DNA of 36,697 nucleotides from Bog-756 sp036511155 (GTDB taxonomy: Bacteria > Actinomycetota > Acidimicrobiia > Acidimicrobiales > RAAP-2), in contig DATCCR010000245.1 of NCBI GenBank assembly GCA_036511155.1, forward strand, positions 1 to 36,697, in the 5' to 3' direction. The position numbers and the translations under genes were made by a program. Under the pieces are notes generated by a model. It ran no database searches. It saw only the letters and a program-made list of their open reading frames with translations, and was not told the origin of the DNA. Positions 29,230-36,697 of the stretch are shown here, one piece after another. Positions within the stretch are counted from its first letter, which is position 1, and each line of letters begins with the position of its first letter.

Positions 29230-32076
29230 GTGAATCTCCTCATCTGTTCCCTCGACACCCTCCGGGCCGACCATCTGAGCTGTCTGGGCAACGACCGCCA
29301 GCTGACGCCCAACCTCGACCGCATCGCCGCAGAAGGCGCCCTCTTCCGCCAGACCTACGCCACCGACATCCCGACCCAGCCGTCGCACACGGCCCTCTTC
29401 ACCGGCAAGTTCGGGATCAACTCCGGCATCGTCTCCCACTTCCACCCGGCGGCCTACCTGCCCGAGGAGACGCTGTGGCTCCCTTCCGAGCTGCGGCGCC
29501 AGGGCTACGTGACGGGGGCGGTGGACCATCTGTTCGCCATGAAGGACTGGTTCATCCGCGGCTACGACGACTACATGCCTCCTCCCGGACGGTCCCGCTC
29601 ACCGGGGTCGGTCATCAACGGCATCGGACTGCCGTGGATCAGCGAGCACAAGGAGCGGGACTTCTTCCTGTTCCTCCACTTCTGGGATGCCCACATCCCC
29701 TACGTGCCGCCGTCGCCGTTCAAGGAGCGCTACACGCACGGCACGTCGGGGCGGATCGACCCGGACATCACGGCCAAGCTCGAGGGGCGACCCAGCTACC
29801 CCCTGTTCAAGCAGAACCTGTACGACTTCCTCGACGCCATGCCGAACCTGGAGTACATCGCCGACCTGTACGACGCCGAGGTGGCCTACCTCGACTTCGA
29901 GATCGGGCGCATCTTCCAGCACCTCGAGCAGGAGGGCCTGCTGGACGACACCATGGTCGTCCTGTTCGGCGACCACGGCGAGAACATGACCGAGCACGAC
30001 GCCTGGTTCGACCACGCCGGCCTGTACGACTCGGTCACCCACGTGCCGCTGCTGATGTGGGCGCCGGGAAGGATCCCGGTGTGCGACACGGGCGCCATGG
30101 TCACCCTGACCGACGTGTTGCCGACCATCCTGGAGGCGCTCGGCATGCCCGAGCCCGAGGGGATCGACGGACGATCGCTCTTCCCCCTGATGCGGGGCGA
30201 GTCCACGACCCACCGCGACGCCGTCATGCTGAGCGAGGCCACCTGGCAGGCCGCCCGGGCCGTGCGCACCCCGGAGTGGAAGTACATCAAGTTCCTGCAG
30301 TCCACCATCTACGGCCGCGACGGCGTCGAGCTCTACGACCTGGCCAACGACCCCCACGAGCAGGTCAACGTGGCCGACCAGCACCCCGAGGTGGTGGACG
30401 AGCTGGGCAAGCGCCTCAACCACTGGGTCTCGGCCCAGCTCGGTGGCCGCCCCGACCCGATGCTCTCGGTGCTCGATGCCGGCCTGCCGGCAGTGGCCCG
30501 GCTCAACGACGTCATCGCCGGGCAGAGCAGACCCCGAAACGACGTGCCCACCCCGATCGATCCCGGCCCCGGACTCGTCCCGGCCGGGGTTGCGGCCGCA
30601 GTAGCCGGGGCTGTGGCCGCCTCCGACCACCTCGATCCCGGCAGCACCTCCGGCCCGTCCGGAGGCCCGGCGGTCGGGTCGGCGGACCCGGCCTCCGCTC
30701 CCCCCGTCGCCCTTCCCACCGCGCCCCCCGGGGACGGAGGGAAGTTCGCACCGGCCAACCCGCACAAGCGACGGCTGCGCGGGGCCCGTGGCGTCGTCGT
30801 CGGCGTCTTGGTGCTCGGCTCCGCCGTGCTCCTCGGCACGGCCGTCAACGGCCTGCTGCTGGCCAGCCCGCTGTCGGCCACCGGGGTGGTCCAGCCCACT
30901 CTGGACGCCCAGCTCAACATGCCCGGCACCGGTCCGATCATCTCGCTCCCGGTCCACGTGGGCGAGATGGTCCGCGCCGGCCAGGTGCTGGCCAGTCAGG
31001 ACACCAGCGCCCTCGACGCCCGGCTCGCCGCCGACCAGTCCAAGCTGGCGGCCGACCAGGCGACCCTGTCCGCTCAGCAGGCCGGCGGCCAACCGGCTCA
31101 GGTCCAGCAGCTCCAGGACCAGGTGGCGGCGGCCCAGACGGCGTGGTCGTCGGCCCAGCAGAGGATGGGGGGGACCCAGTCGACCACCGCCGCCGCCGTG
31201 TCCTCGGCCCAGGCCCAGGTGGCCACCGAGCAGGCGCTGCTGACGTCCGACCAGCAGACCTACCAGGACGACATCCCGGCCTGCACCTCGGCCACGCCCC
31301 CCTCCTACTGCGCGGCCGACCAACGCCAGGTGCAGGTCGACCAAGGCACGCTGACCGCTGACCGGAACACACTGGCCGAGGCCGTGGCCAACCAGCAGTC
31401 CCAGGCCACCGGGGCCCAGAACGCCGTCGACCAGGCTGCGGCCGCCGTCACCACCGCCCAGGCCGCCCTGGCCGCCGGAAGCGCCCCGGCCACTCCGGAG
31501 CAGATCGCCGCTACTCGTGCATCGATCCAGCAGGACCAGGCAGCCATCGCCGCCGACCAGGCCAAACTGGCCCAGGCCGTGGTGGTGGCCCCGTTCGACG
31601 GCGTGGTGTCGGCTGTCAACGGCTCCGTCGGCGAAGTGGTCTCGAGCCAGGGCGTCAAGCAGGCCTCGGCGTCGGCCGCGCTCAGCCAGGGCCAGACCAC
31701 CGGCATCCAGCTGTTCCCCCAGGGGCCGCAGTCGGGCTCGGGTGGACCGTCCCCGGCCTACGCCGCCCTCATCACCCTCGACTCGGTGCAGAACCAGATG
31801 GTCGTCCAGGTCCCCGAGACCTCCATCAACGACGTCCACATCGGACAGAAGGCCAGCGCCACGCTGCCGGCCGTGCCCGGGACCACCCTCGACGTCGAGG
31901 TCAGCCGGATCGAGCGCACCCCGGTCACCCAGAACGGCCAGACCTACTTCCGGGTCGACCTGGTGACCACGGCGAAAGGGCCCCACACCCTGGCCTACGA
32001 CCCGAACGACCCGTCGCTGACGTCGATCCCGACGCCGGGCAAGCTGGCCGGGTTCACCGTCGACGTGTCGTTCTGA
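29230..32076 (+). CDS. Sulfatase-like / HlyD-type membrane-fusion adaptor fusion protein
   Basis: 948 residues in one open frame from the GTG at 29230 (GGGGAG seven bases upstream). Residues 1-425 are an alkaline phosphatase-superfamily domain: SLDTLRADHLSCLG (D9), DIPTQPSHTALFTGKFG where T49-Q-P-S-H53 replaces C-x-P-x-R, FLHFWDAHIPY, and FGDHGENMTEHD (D248, H249). Residues about 430-515 are a Pro/Ala/Gly linker ending in basic NPHKRRLRGARG. A transmembrane helix spans about 521-545. The rest is an HlyD/Alg44-like adaptor: half-lipoyl motif SLPVHVGEMVRAGQVLASQD, a Gln/Ala-rich coiled coil at about 595-800, the second half-lipoyl VVVAPFDGVVSAVNGSVGEVV, and a beta-barrel part ending in FTVDVSF. 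There is no signal peptide, so the positive-inside rule puts the hydrolase inside and the adaptor outside. Probable partner of the GT2 synthase. Confidence 0.9.
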   Translation: MNLLICSLDTLRADHLSCLGNDRQLTPNLDRIAAEGALFRQTYATDIPTQPSHTALFTGKFGINSGIVSHFHPAAYLPEETLWLPSELRRQGYVTGAVDHLFAMKDWFIRGYDDYMPPPGRSRSPGSVINGIGLPWISEHKERDFFLFLHFWDAHIPYVPPSPFKERYTHGTSGRIDPDITAKLEGRPSYPLFKQNLYDFLDAMPNLEYIADLYDAEVAYLDFEIGRIFQHLEQEGLLDDTMVVLFGDHGENMTEHDAWFDHAGLYDSVTHVPLLMWAPGRIPVCDTGAMVTLTDVLPTILEALGMPEPEGIDGRSLFPLMRGESTTHRDAVMLSEATWQAARAVRTPEWKYIKFLQSTIYGRDGVELYDLANDPHEQVNVADQHPEVVDELGKRLNHWVSAQLGGRPDPMLSVLDAGLPAVARLNDVIAGQSRPRNDVPTPIDPGPGLVPAGVAAAVAGAVAASDHLDPGSTSGPSGGPAVGSADPASAPPVALPTAPPGDGGKFAPANPHKRRLRGARGVVVGVLVLGSAVLLGTAVNGLLLASPLSATGVVQPTLDAQLNMPGTGPIISLPVHVGEMVRAGQVLASQDTSALDARLAADQSKLAADQATLSAQQAGGQPAQVQQLQDQVAAAQTAWSSAQQRMGGTQSTTAAAVSSAQAQVATEQALLTSDQQTYQDDIPACTSATPPSYCAADQRQVQVDQGTLTADRNTLAEAVANQQSQATGAQNAVDQAAAAVTTAQAALAAGSAPATPEQIAATRASIQQDQAAIAADQAKLAQAVVVAPFDGVVSAVNGSVGEVVSSQGVKQASASAALSQGQTTGIQLFPQGPQSGSGGPSPAYAALITLDSVQNQMVVQVPETSINDVHIGQKASATLPAVPGTTLDVEVSRIERTPVTQNGQTYFRVDLVTTAKGPHTLAYDPNDPSLTSIPTPGKLAGFTVDVSF

Positions 32077-32434
32077 GGCTCCCGGCGAGGCGGCCCCGGT
32101 CGGCGTGACGGGCAGGGGCGCGCCGGGGACGGGCCGGGCTCCGGGCCGACGGGCCGGCGGGCCGGCGGGCGGCCGGTGTCCTCCGAACCCTCGGCGCCCC
32201 CGACGACCACGCCCCCGGCCGGCACGGGGAGATGACCAGGCACCCGTGCTCCCGCTTCAGGTCCGGCGGAACCGGCGGGAACGCCCCGACCGCCGCTCGT
32301 GCGTCATCGGTCCGACCGGGACCCAGCGTCTGACCACGCGTGCCATGCCTCGAGGATGTGGCGGAAGCCGAGTCGGACCAGGAGAGGGTGACGGCCCCGG
32401 CTGGTACGGGGGATGGGTCGACAGGTGACTCGTC

Positions 32435-32482
32435 CATGTCGTCGACCGGCCATGTCGTCGACCGGCCATGTCGTCGACCGGC
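32435..32482 (+). repeat. 16-bp tandem repeat, three copies
   Basis: Three perfect copies of CATGTCGTCGACCGGC at 32435, 32451 and 32467. It lies at the 3' side of the GNAT remnant. Confidence 0.95.
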
Positions 32483-32499
32483 GACCATGGCCCGGGTGG

Positions 32500-33035
32500 C
32501 CCAGCGTCGGATCACCAGGGTCTCCCCTCCCCCGCCTCCGCCGACGGACTCGAGGCCCACCGGCCGGCGGAGATCGACGGCCGGATCGTCCGGCTCGATG
32601 CCGAGGCGGAGCCGTTCGTGGCCCGCCGCCCGGCCCCGGTCGGCCGACACCTCCAGCAGCCTCCGGCCGACGCCCCGGCCGGGCCGGGACGCCACGACCC
32701 CGACGGAGCGCCCGGGGACCTCCGGGGCGATGAAGGCGTAGCCGGGGTCGTCGGCCGTGGAGCATCGGATCCAAGTGGCGCCGATCGGCGATCCCGACTC
32801 GGCCACGACACCGACGTCGCCCGTCCGGGGCCAGCCGTCGACGTAGTGGGCGAACCGCGGTGGACCAGGATCTCGGCCCGGCCGGGGACGGGGCCACCCG
32901 ACCGCCACGCCGCCTCGCCGCCGCCTCGCCCAACAAGTCGGTCAGGAAGTCGGCGTCGGCGGAACGGGCCGTTCGCCACCGGATCCCGTCGCCCCGCCGG
33001 TGGTCCGCCGCGCCACCGCACCCACCTACCGCCAC
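32500..33035 (-). pseudogene. GNAT-family acetyltransferase broken by two frameshifts
   Basis: Three minus-strand frames each carry one part of a GNAT protein. N-terminus: GIRWRTARSADADFLTDLLGEAA. Middle: AWRSGGPVPGRAEILVH. C-terminal two-thirds: RFAHYVDGWPRTGDVGVVAESGSPIGATW, then PEVPGRSVGVVASRPGRGVGRRLLEVSADRGRAAGHERLRLGIEPDDPA, with the acetyl-CoA loop RPGRGVGRR intact. No single frame spans the domain. The first shift coincides with a duplicated GCGGCGAGGCG-type tract near 32915-32935, where slippage or a sequencing/assembly error is easy. The start codon is uncertain. Intact relatives would be about 170 residues. Confidence 0.6.
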
Positions 33036-33060
33036 CGCGGGTCCCCGAAGGACCGACCCG

Positions 33061-34167
33061 TCAGGAGCCGACGAACGGGAACCCGAAGTACGGCGTCTGG
33101 CCCATGGTGGTGAAGGCGCTCAAGCCGAGCTGACCCGGGGTGTCGGCCAGGGTCCAGTCGGAGGTGGACTTCGAGTCGTAGTAGAGGACGGCCTTGAGGC
33201 CGGGGAAGGTGACCGGAAGCACCGAGGTGAGCTGGGCCAGGTAGGTGCCCTGGTCGATGGTGGCGCCGGTCTCGCCCAGCATGAGGGGCTTGCCGTGGGT
33301 GATCCAGTTGGCGTAGAAGGGCAGGAACTGGGTGGTGAGCATGGCCGGGTCCTGCCTGCGGTCGTAGCCGTCCCAGCCGATCCAGTCCACGTAGGAGTCA
33401 CCCGGGTAGTAGGCCGAGCCGAACGTGGCCCCGTTGATCGAGGGGCACCACACGAAGGCCACGTTGGCCGCCCCCCGGTTCTGGAAGATGGTCCAGATGT
33501 GCTGCCAGGCCTGGATGTAGCCGGTCGCCCCGAGCGTGCCCAGGCAGCCGGCGGTGCGGGGCAGGCTGACGAGGTTCATCTCCCAGAACCAGCGCAGGAA
33601 CACCGGGCGGCCGTAGGCCTTGAGCGTGTCGGCGTAGCTGGTGATGAGCGTGTCCTGGCTGCCGTTGACGATCGAGGCGTCCGACGTGCAGGTCCAGTCG
33701 ACCACCGGGGTGGCGCCGGTCGCCGCCAGGGCGGCGAGGACAGAGGACTTTACCGGTGCGGACCAGGGCTGGTACACGTGGATCAGCCCGAGGGGTCGGC
33801 CGAGCGTCCCGTCGAAGTTGCCGATCTGGGCCAGCTCCTGGCGCACGTCGGCCTGGGCCTGGGACTCGGCCTCGTGGGGGGCCACGAAGGCGCCGAGGTA
33901 GGCGCTCGTCCTGGGCACGGCCGGCTTCGACAGGGTCGACGACGTGGCGGCGTGCGGGGGGGCCGGGCCACTGGCCGCGGTGGCCGACTGGGTGGCGGCC
34001 ACGGTGGCCAGCGTGCCCACGGTGACCAGACCGGCGACGAGCCCACGGGCCCGGCGCGAGGTCAGCACGCCGGTCCAACGGGCGGACCGGCGGGTGCCGG
34101 CCCCATGGGCGGTACGGCGGGCGGCGTGGGCCCGAGGGCGGCGGGCGGCTCCCGGGGCGGTCTCCAT
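33061..34167 (-). CDS. Secreted GH26-like glycoside hydrolase (beta-mannanase type)
   Basis: 368 residues from the ATG at 34167 (AGAGGA seven bases upstream). A long basic, twin-Arg-containing N-terminus is followed by the hydrophobic segment GLVAGLVTVGTLATVAATQSA, then a Ser/Pro/Ala stem and a TIM-barrel catalytic part: SAYLGAFVAPHE, PLGLIHVYQPWS, VFLRWFWEMN with E196 as acid/base, NVAFVWCPS, SYVDWIGWDGYDRR, and PLMLGETGA with E299 as nucleophile. This pattern is GH26 clan GH-A, whose members cut beta-1,4-mannans or related beta-glycans. Beside a GT2 synthase it could trim the polymer, as hydrolases do in alginate, Pel and cellulose systems; that role is inference. Confidence 0.8.
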   Translation of the reverse strand: METAPGAARRPRAHAARRTAHGAGTRRSARWTGVLTSRRARGLVAGLVTVGTLATVAATQSATAASGPAPPHAATSSTLSKPAVPRTSAYLGAFVAPHEAESQAQADVRQELAQIGNFDGTLGRPLGLIHVYQPWSAPVKSSVLAALAATGATPVVDWTCTSDASIVNGSQDTLITSYADTLKAYGRPVFLRWFWEMNLVSLPRTAGCLGTLGATGYIQAWQHIWTIFQNRGAANVAFVWCPSINGATFGSAYYPGDSYVDWIGWDGYDRRQDPAMLTTQFLPFYANWITHGKPLMLGETGATIDQGTYLAQLTSVLPVTFPGLKAVLYYDSKSTSDWTLADTPGQLGLSAFTTMGQTPYFGFPFVGS

Positions 34168-34216
34168 TGCGGTCCTCTCGTGCTGCTCATGCTCCGATGT
34201 CGGGTGCGGCGGCGTC

Positions 34217-34264
34217 TCGTGGTCCATGTCACTCGTGGTCCATGTCACTCGTGGTCCATGTCAG
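34217..34264 (+). repeat. 16-bp tandem repeat, three copies
   Basis: Units TCGTGGTCCATGTCAC at 34217 and 34233 and a third at 34249 differing in the last base. It spans the gap between the RCC1-gene stop (34261-34263) and the GH26 start, and shares the core CCATGTC and the 16-base, three-copy layout with the repeat at 32435. Confidence 0.95.
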
Positions 34265-36697
34265 ATGATCCCGGCGACCGGTGCGGGGGGCTGCGACACG
34301 GCACCGAGGAACGGGGCGTCGCCGAAGGCGAACACGCCGCCGTCGGCCCCGACCATCCAGTAGCCCTTGCCGTCGCCCGTCGGGGCCATGCCGACGATGG
34401 GCGCCCCGAGGTTCACGTAGCGGAGGCTTCCCTCGAATGCGGCATCGCCGAAGGGGAACACGGCGCCGTGGCGGGTGACCATCCAGTACCCGCCGCCGTC
34501 GCCGGTAGCCGCCAGGCCGACCACGGGGTCGAGCGTGATCCGTCCGCCCGTCGAGCCGTGGAAAGCGGCGTCGCCGTAGGCGAACACGCCACCGTCGGCG
34601 GCCACCAGCCAGTAGCCCCGGCCGTCCGACGGCGTGGCCATGCCGACGATGGGCTGGGACAGGGAGATGGCCCCGGTCGAGCCGTAGAAGCCGGCGTCGC
34701 CGAAGGCGAAGATGCCGCCGTCGGAGGCGACCTCCCAGTAGCCGAGACCGTCCGGGGTGGGCGCCAGGCCCACGATCGGCCGGTTGAGCTGCTTGCCCCC
34801 CATGGAGCCCTCGAAGCTGGCCGCGCCGAAGGCGAAGATGCCGCCGTCGGAGGCGACCATCCAGTAGCCGTCGTGCAGCGGCGTGTAGGCCGCCCCCACC
34901 ACCGGGGCGACCAGCGGCTTGCCGGTCATCGACCCGAAGAAGGCGTTGGTCGTCCCATGGGCCGACGGCACCGACCCCATCGGCCAGATCGAGCCGTCAG
35001 CACCGAACACCGCGTACCCCGACGACGGGCCGACGAGCGCCAGGGCGGCCGGCGGGCCGGCCACGAACGTGTAGTTGGCGGCGTGGAGGGTGCCCGGGGT
35101 GCACGTGATGTCGTAGCTGCCCTGGAACGACGTGGCCGATGCGGTGGACGTGCAGGCGGCGGCGCCGGTGACGACGGACGCCCCGTCGGAATCGACGAAG
35201 CCGGTCAGGTGGTAGGTCAGAGCGGGCAGGGCCGAGCCCACGGTGCCGCTCTGCGGGTCGGGCACGACGGTCAGGACCGCCGGTGCCACGTCGAACGTCG
35301 TCGTGGCCGAGGCCGGGTAGTAGAAGAACGACCCGGCCTGGCTCGAGGTCACCGTGCACGGCCCGGCCCCGATCAGGAACAGTCGGACCAGCGCGCCGGT
35401 GCACGAACCCTGGGCGGCGTTGGTCACGCCGAGGCCGGAGTCGACCGTCGGGGCGATGTTGACCGACTGGTCGCCGTAGGTGACCGGCGGCAGGCTCGGG
35501 TAGGTGATCGACTGCTGGGCCCGGGTCACCAGGAAGGCGGCCGAGCCGTCCGGACCCGAGAACAGCCCGGTGGCCAGCGTGCCCGGCGCCAAGGTGGTCA
35601 TGGCCGCCGGGGCCGCGGCGTTGACGCCGGGGGTGCCGTCGCCCAGCTGGCCGAAGTAGTCGCCGCCCCACATCCACGGCACGCCGTTGGAGGTCAGCGC
35701 GTACGACGCCGTCTGCCCGGCCGAGATCTGTACGAAGGTGGTGGTCGGCGGCAGGCCGAGGGGCTGGACGGGCACACTGCTGTCGACGGGCAGGGTGGCC
35801 ACCAGGGCCGACGACAGCTGGCCGAAGACGTCCGACCCCCAGGCGAAGACGAGGCCCGAGGTGGTCAGGGCCAGACTGTGGGACCCGCCGGCGGCGACCG
35901 ACGCCACCGGGGCCCCGGCCGGCATCGAGACCTGCTGCGGGGTGGCGGCGTCGGCGGTGGTGCCGGTACCGAGCTGACCCGAGGCGTCGAACCCCCAGGA
36001 GTAGACGCTGCCGTCGGCGGCCACGGCCAGGCTGTGGGCGGTGCCGGCGGCCAGAGCGGAGAAGGTGACCCCGGCGGGCGCGGCGACGGGGGTCGGGGTC
36101 GTGCGGCTCGTGGTCGTGCCGTCTCCGAGTTGGCCGCGGGTGTTCGCTCCCCAGGCGTAGACCTGGCCGGTCGAGGTGAGGGCCAGGCTGTGATCGCCGC
36201 CGGCCGCTATGGCCGTGAAGGTCACGCCGGCGGGCGCGGTGACGGGAGTGGGCACGTCCACCGGGATGGTCGTGCCGTTCCCGAGCTGGCCGAACAGGTC
36301 GGCACCCCAGGCGTAGACCTGGCCGGTCGAGGTCAGGGCCAGGGCGTGGGCGCCGCCGGCCGCCACCGCGGTGACCACGACGGGTGGACCTCCCGATGGC
36401 GTCGCCACGTCGACCGGCACCGGCGCCGTCGACCCCACCTTCGCCCCGTCACCCAGCTGGCCGAGCGAGCCCGCGCCCCACGAGTACACCCGGCCCGACG
36501 TGGTGAGCCCGACGCTGAACGCGCCCCCGGTGGCCATCGTCGCGAAGCTCTGGCCGACGGGCGCCGTCACCTGGACGGGGAGGGTCACCCCGGTGGCCGA
36601 CCCGCCACCCAGGACGCCGTTGCCCACCTGGCCGGCGTCGTTGCCACCCCATCCGTAGAGCGCCCGGGACGGCAGCGTGGGGGCGGCGAGCAGTCGG
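34261..36697 (-). CDS. Large secreted RCC1-repeat protein with Acidimicrobiia-type C-terminal repeats (5' end outside window)
   Basis: At least 811 residues; the frame is open to the right edge (RLLAAPTLPSRALYGWGGND), so the start and signal peptide lie outside. The N-terminal part is about seven RCC1/BNR-like blades with the pattern VYAWG.....GQLG.GT......P..V....GV.F.A.AAG..HSLALTS.G, forming a beta propeller. Then comes a beta-sandwich region (QSITYPSLPPVTYGDQSV, then TTTFDVAPAVLTVVPDPQSGTVGSALPALTYHLTGFVDSDG), similar to MBG-type bacterial adhesin domains. The C-terminus has about six units of GYW.VA.DGGIFAFGDA.F.GS.G, with P(I/V)VG(M/L)A between. Cell-surface or released; partner unknown. 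Its stop is about 94 bases downstream of the GH26 start. Confidence 0.85.
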   Translation of the reverse strand, partial: RLLAAPTLPSRALYGWGGNDAGQVGNGVLGGGSATGVTLPVQVTAPVGQSFATMATGGAFSVGLTTSGRVYSWGAGSLGQLGDGAKVGSTAPVPVDVATPSGGPPVVVTAVAAGGAHALALTSTGQVYAWGADLFGQLGNGTTIPVDVPTPVTAPAGVTFTAIAAGGDHSLALTSTGQVYAWGANTRGQLGDGTTTSRTTPTPVAAPAGVTFSALAAGTAHSLAVAADGSVYSWGFDASGQLGTGTTADAATPQQVSMPAGAPVASVAAGGSHSLALTTSGLVFAWGSDVFGQLSSALVATLPVDSSVPVQPLGLPPTTTFVQISAGQTASYALTSNGVPWMWGGDYFGQLGDGTPGVNAAAPAAMTTLAPGTLATGLFSGPDGSAAFLVTRAQQSITYPSLPPVTYGDQSVNIAPTVDSGLGVTNAAQGSCTGALVRLFLIGAGPCTVTSSQAGSFFYYPASATTTFDVAPAVLTVVPDPQSGTVGSALPALTYHLTGFVDSDGASVVTGAAACTSTASATSFQGSYDITCTPGTLHAANYTFVAGPPAALALVGPSSGYAVFGADGSIWPMGSVPSAHGTTNAFFGSMTGKPLVAPVVGAAYTPLHDGYWMVASDGGIFAFGAASFEGSMGGKQLNRPIVGLAPTPDGLGYWEVASDGGIFAFGDAGFYGSTGAISLSQPIVGMATPSDGRGYWLVAADGGVFAYGDAAFHGSTGGRITLDPVVGLAATGDGGGYWMVTRHGAVFPFGDAAFEGSLRYVNLGAPIVGMAPTGDGKGYWMVGADGGVFAFGDAPFLGAVSQPPAPVAGII

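Noticed and set aside
29599..31986. 795-codon minus-strand frame opposite the sulfatase-HlyD fusion
   Set aside because: Shadow of the fusion gene; Gly/Val/His-rich without domains.
32435..32482. Iterons of a replication origin
   Set aside because: Only three tandem 16-mers, no AT-rich segment, no rep gene or DnaA boxes nearby.

Overview
The window is high-GC DNA that reads as an actinobacterial chromosome, most likely class Acidimicrobiia. The pointers are an F420-type luciferase-like oxidoreductase, a TIGR03084/maleylpyruvate-isomerase-like protein, a DEDDh-GIY-YIG exonuclease fusion, DUF222-HNH (13E12-type) genes, several leaderless genes with TANNNT -10 boxes, and a secreted RCC1 protein whose C-terminal GYW..(A/S)DGG(I/V)FAFGDA repeats are typical of that class. 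No rRNA, convincing tRNA, CRISPR array, integrase or transposase was found.

Layout. 1-2600: edge of a secreted protein, an LLM oxidoreductase, and a secreted GH114-type glycosidase. 2600-6065: an island of short, unrelated genes on both strands with visibly lower GC (VOC protein, DUF6228-like, cold-shock domain, Imm32-like, three unknowns, and a 50-residue membrane protein). A same-strand repeat with core CCGGYGTT lies at every module boundary and often forms a hairpin. 6076-14000: ordinary chromosome: a PDZ-less HtrA protease, a polytopic membrane protein, the translation factor EttA, a threonine aldolase, a TIGR03084 protein, DUF503 and DUF5666 proteins. 13679-18923: a DUF222-HNH gene whose last 143 bp recur almost perfectly at 18771, with a more diverged 3'-end fragment at 17850. 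Between them lie a methyltransferase/HxlR divergent pair, an HTH gene and gene-poor DNA. This looks like an integrated or recombined segment. 19352-25190: a small coiled-coil protein, a GAP-family membrane protein, a thioredoxin-like/zinc-ribbon pair, the exonuclease fusion, trpD and an acyl-CoA dehydrogenase.

25263-36697 is the most distinctive part. It holds a cytoplasmic sulfatase with an FGly-type C-L-P-S-R site, a processive membrane GT2 polysaccharide synthase, a divergently transcribed 948-residue fusion of a sulfatase-like domain (Thr in the nucleophile position) to a transmembrane helix and an HlyD/Alg44-like adaptor, a GNAT remnant, a GH26-like secreted glycosidase, and a large secreted RCC1-repeat protein. 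I infer a synthase-dependent exopolysaccharide system: GT2 polymerase, HlyD-like extracytoplasmic subunit and trimming hydrolase, with two sulfatase-superfamily enzymes acting on the polymer or its precursors. The sulfatase-HlyD fusion and the repeat-delimited gene array at 2600-6065 are the two best candidates for undescribed biology.
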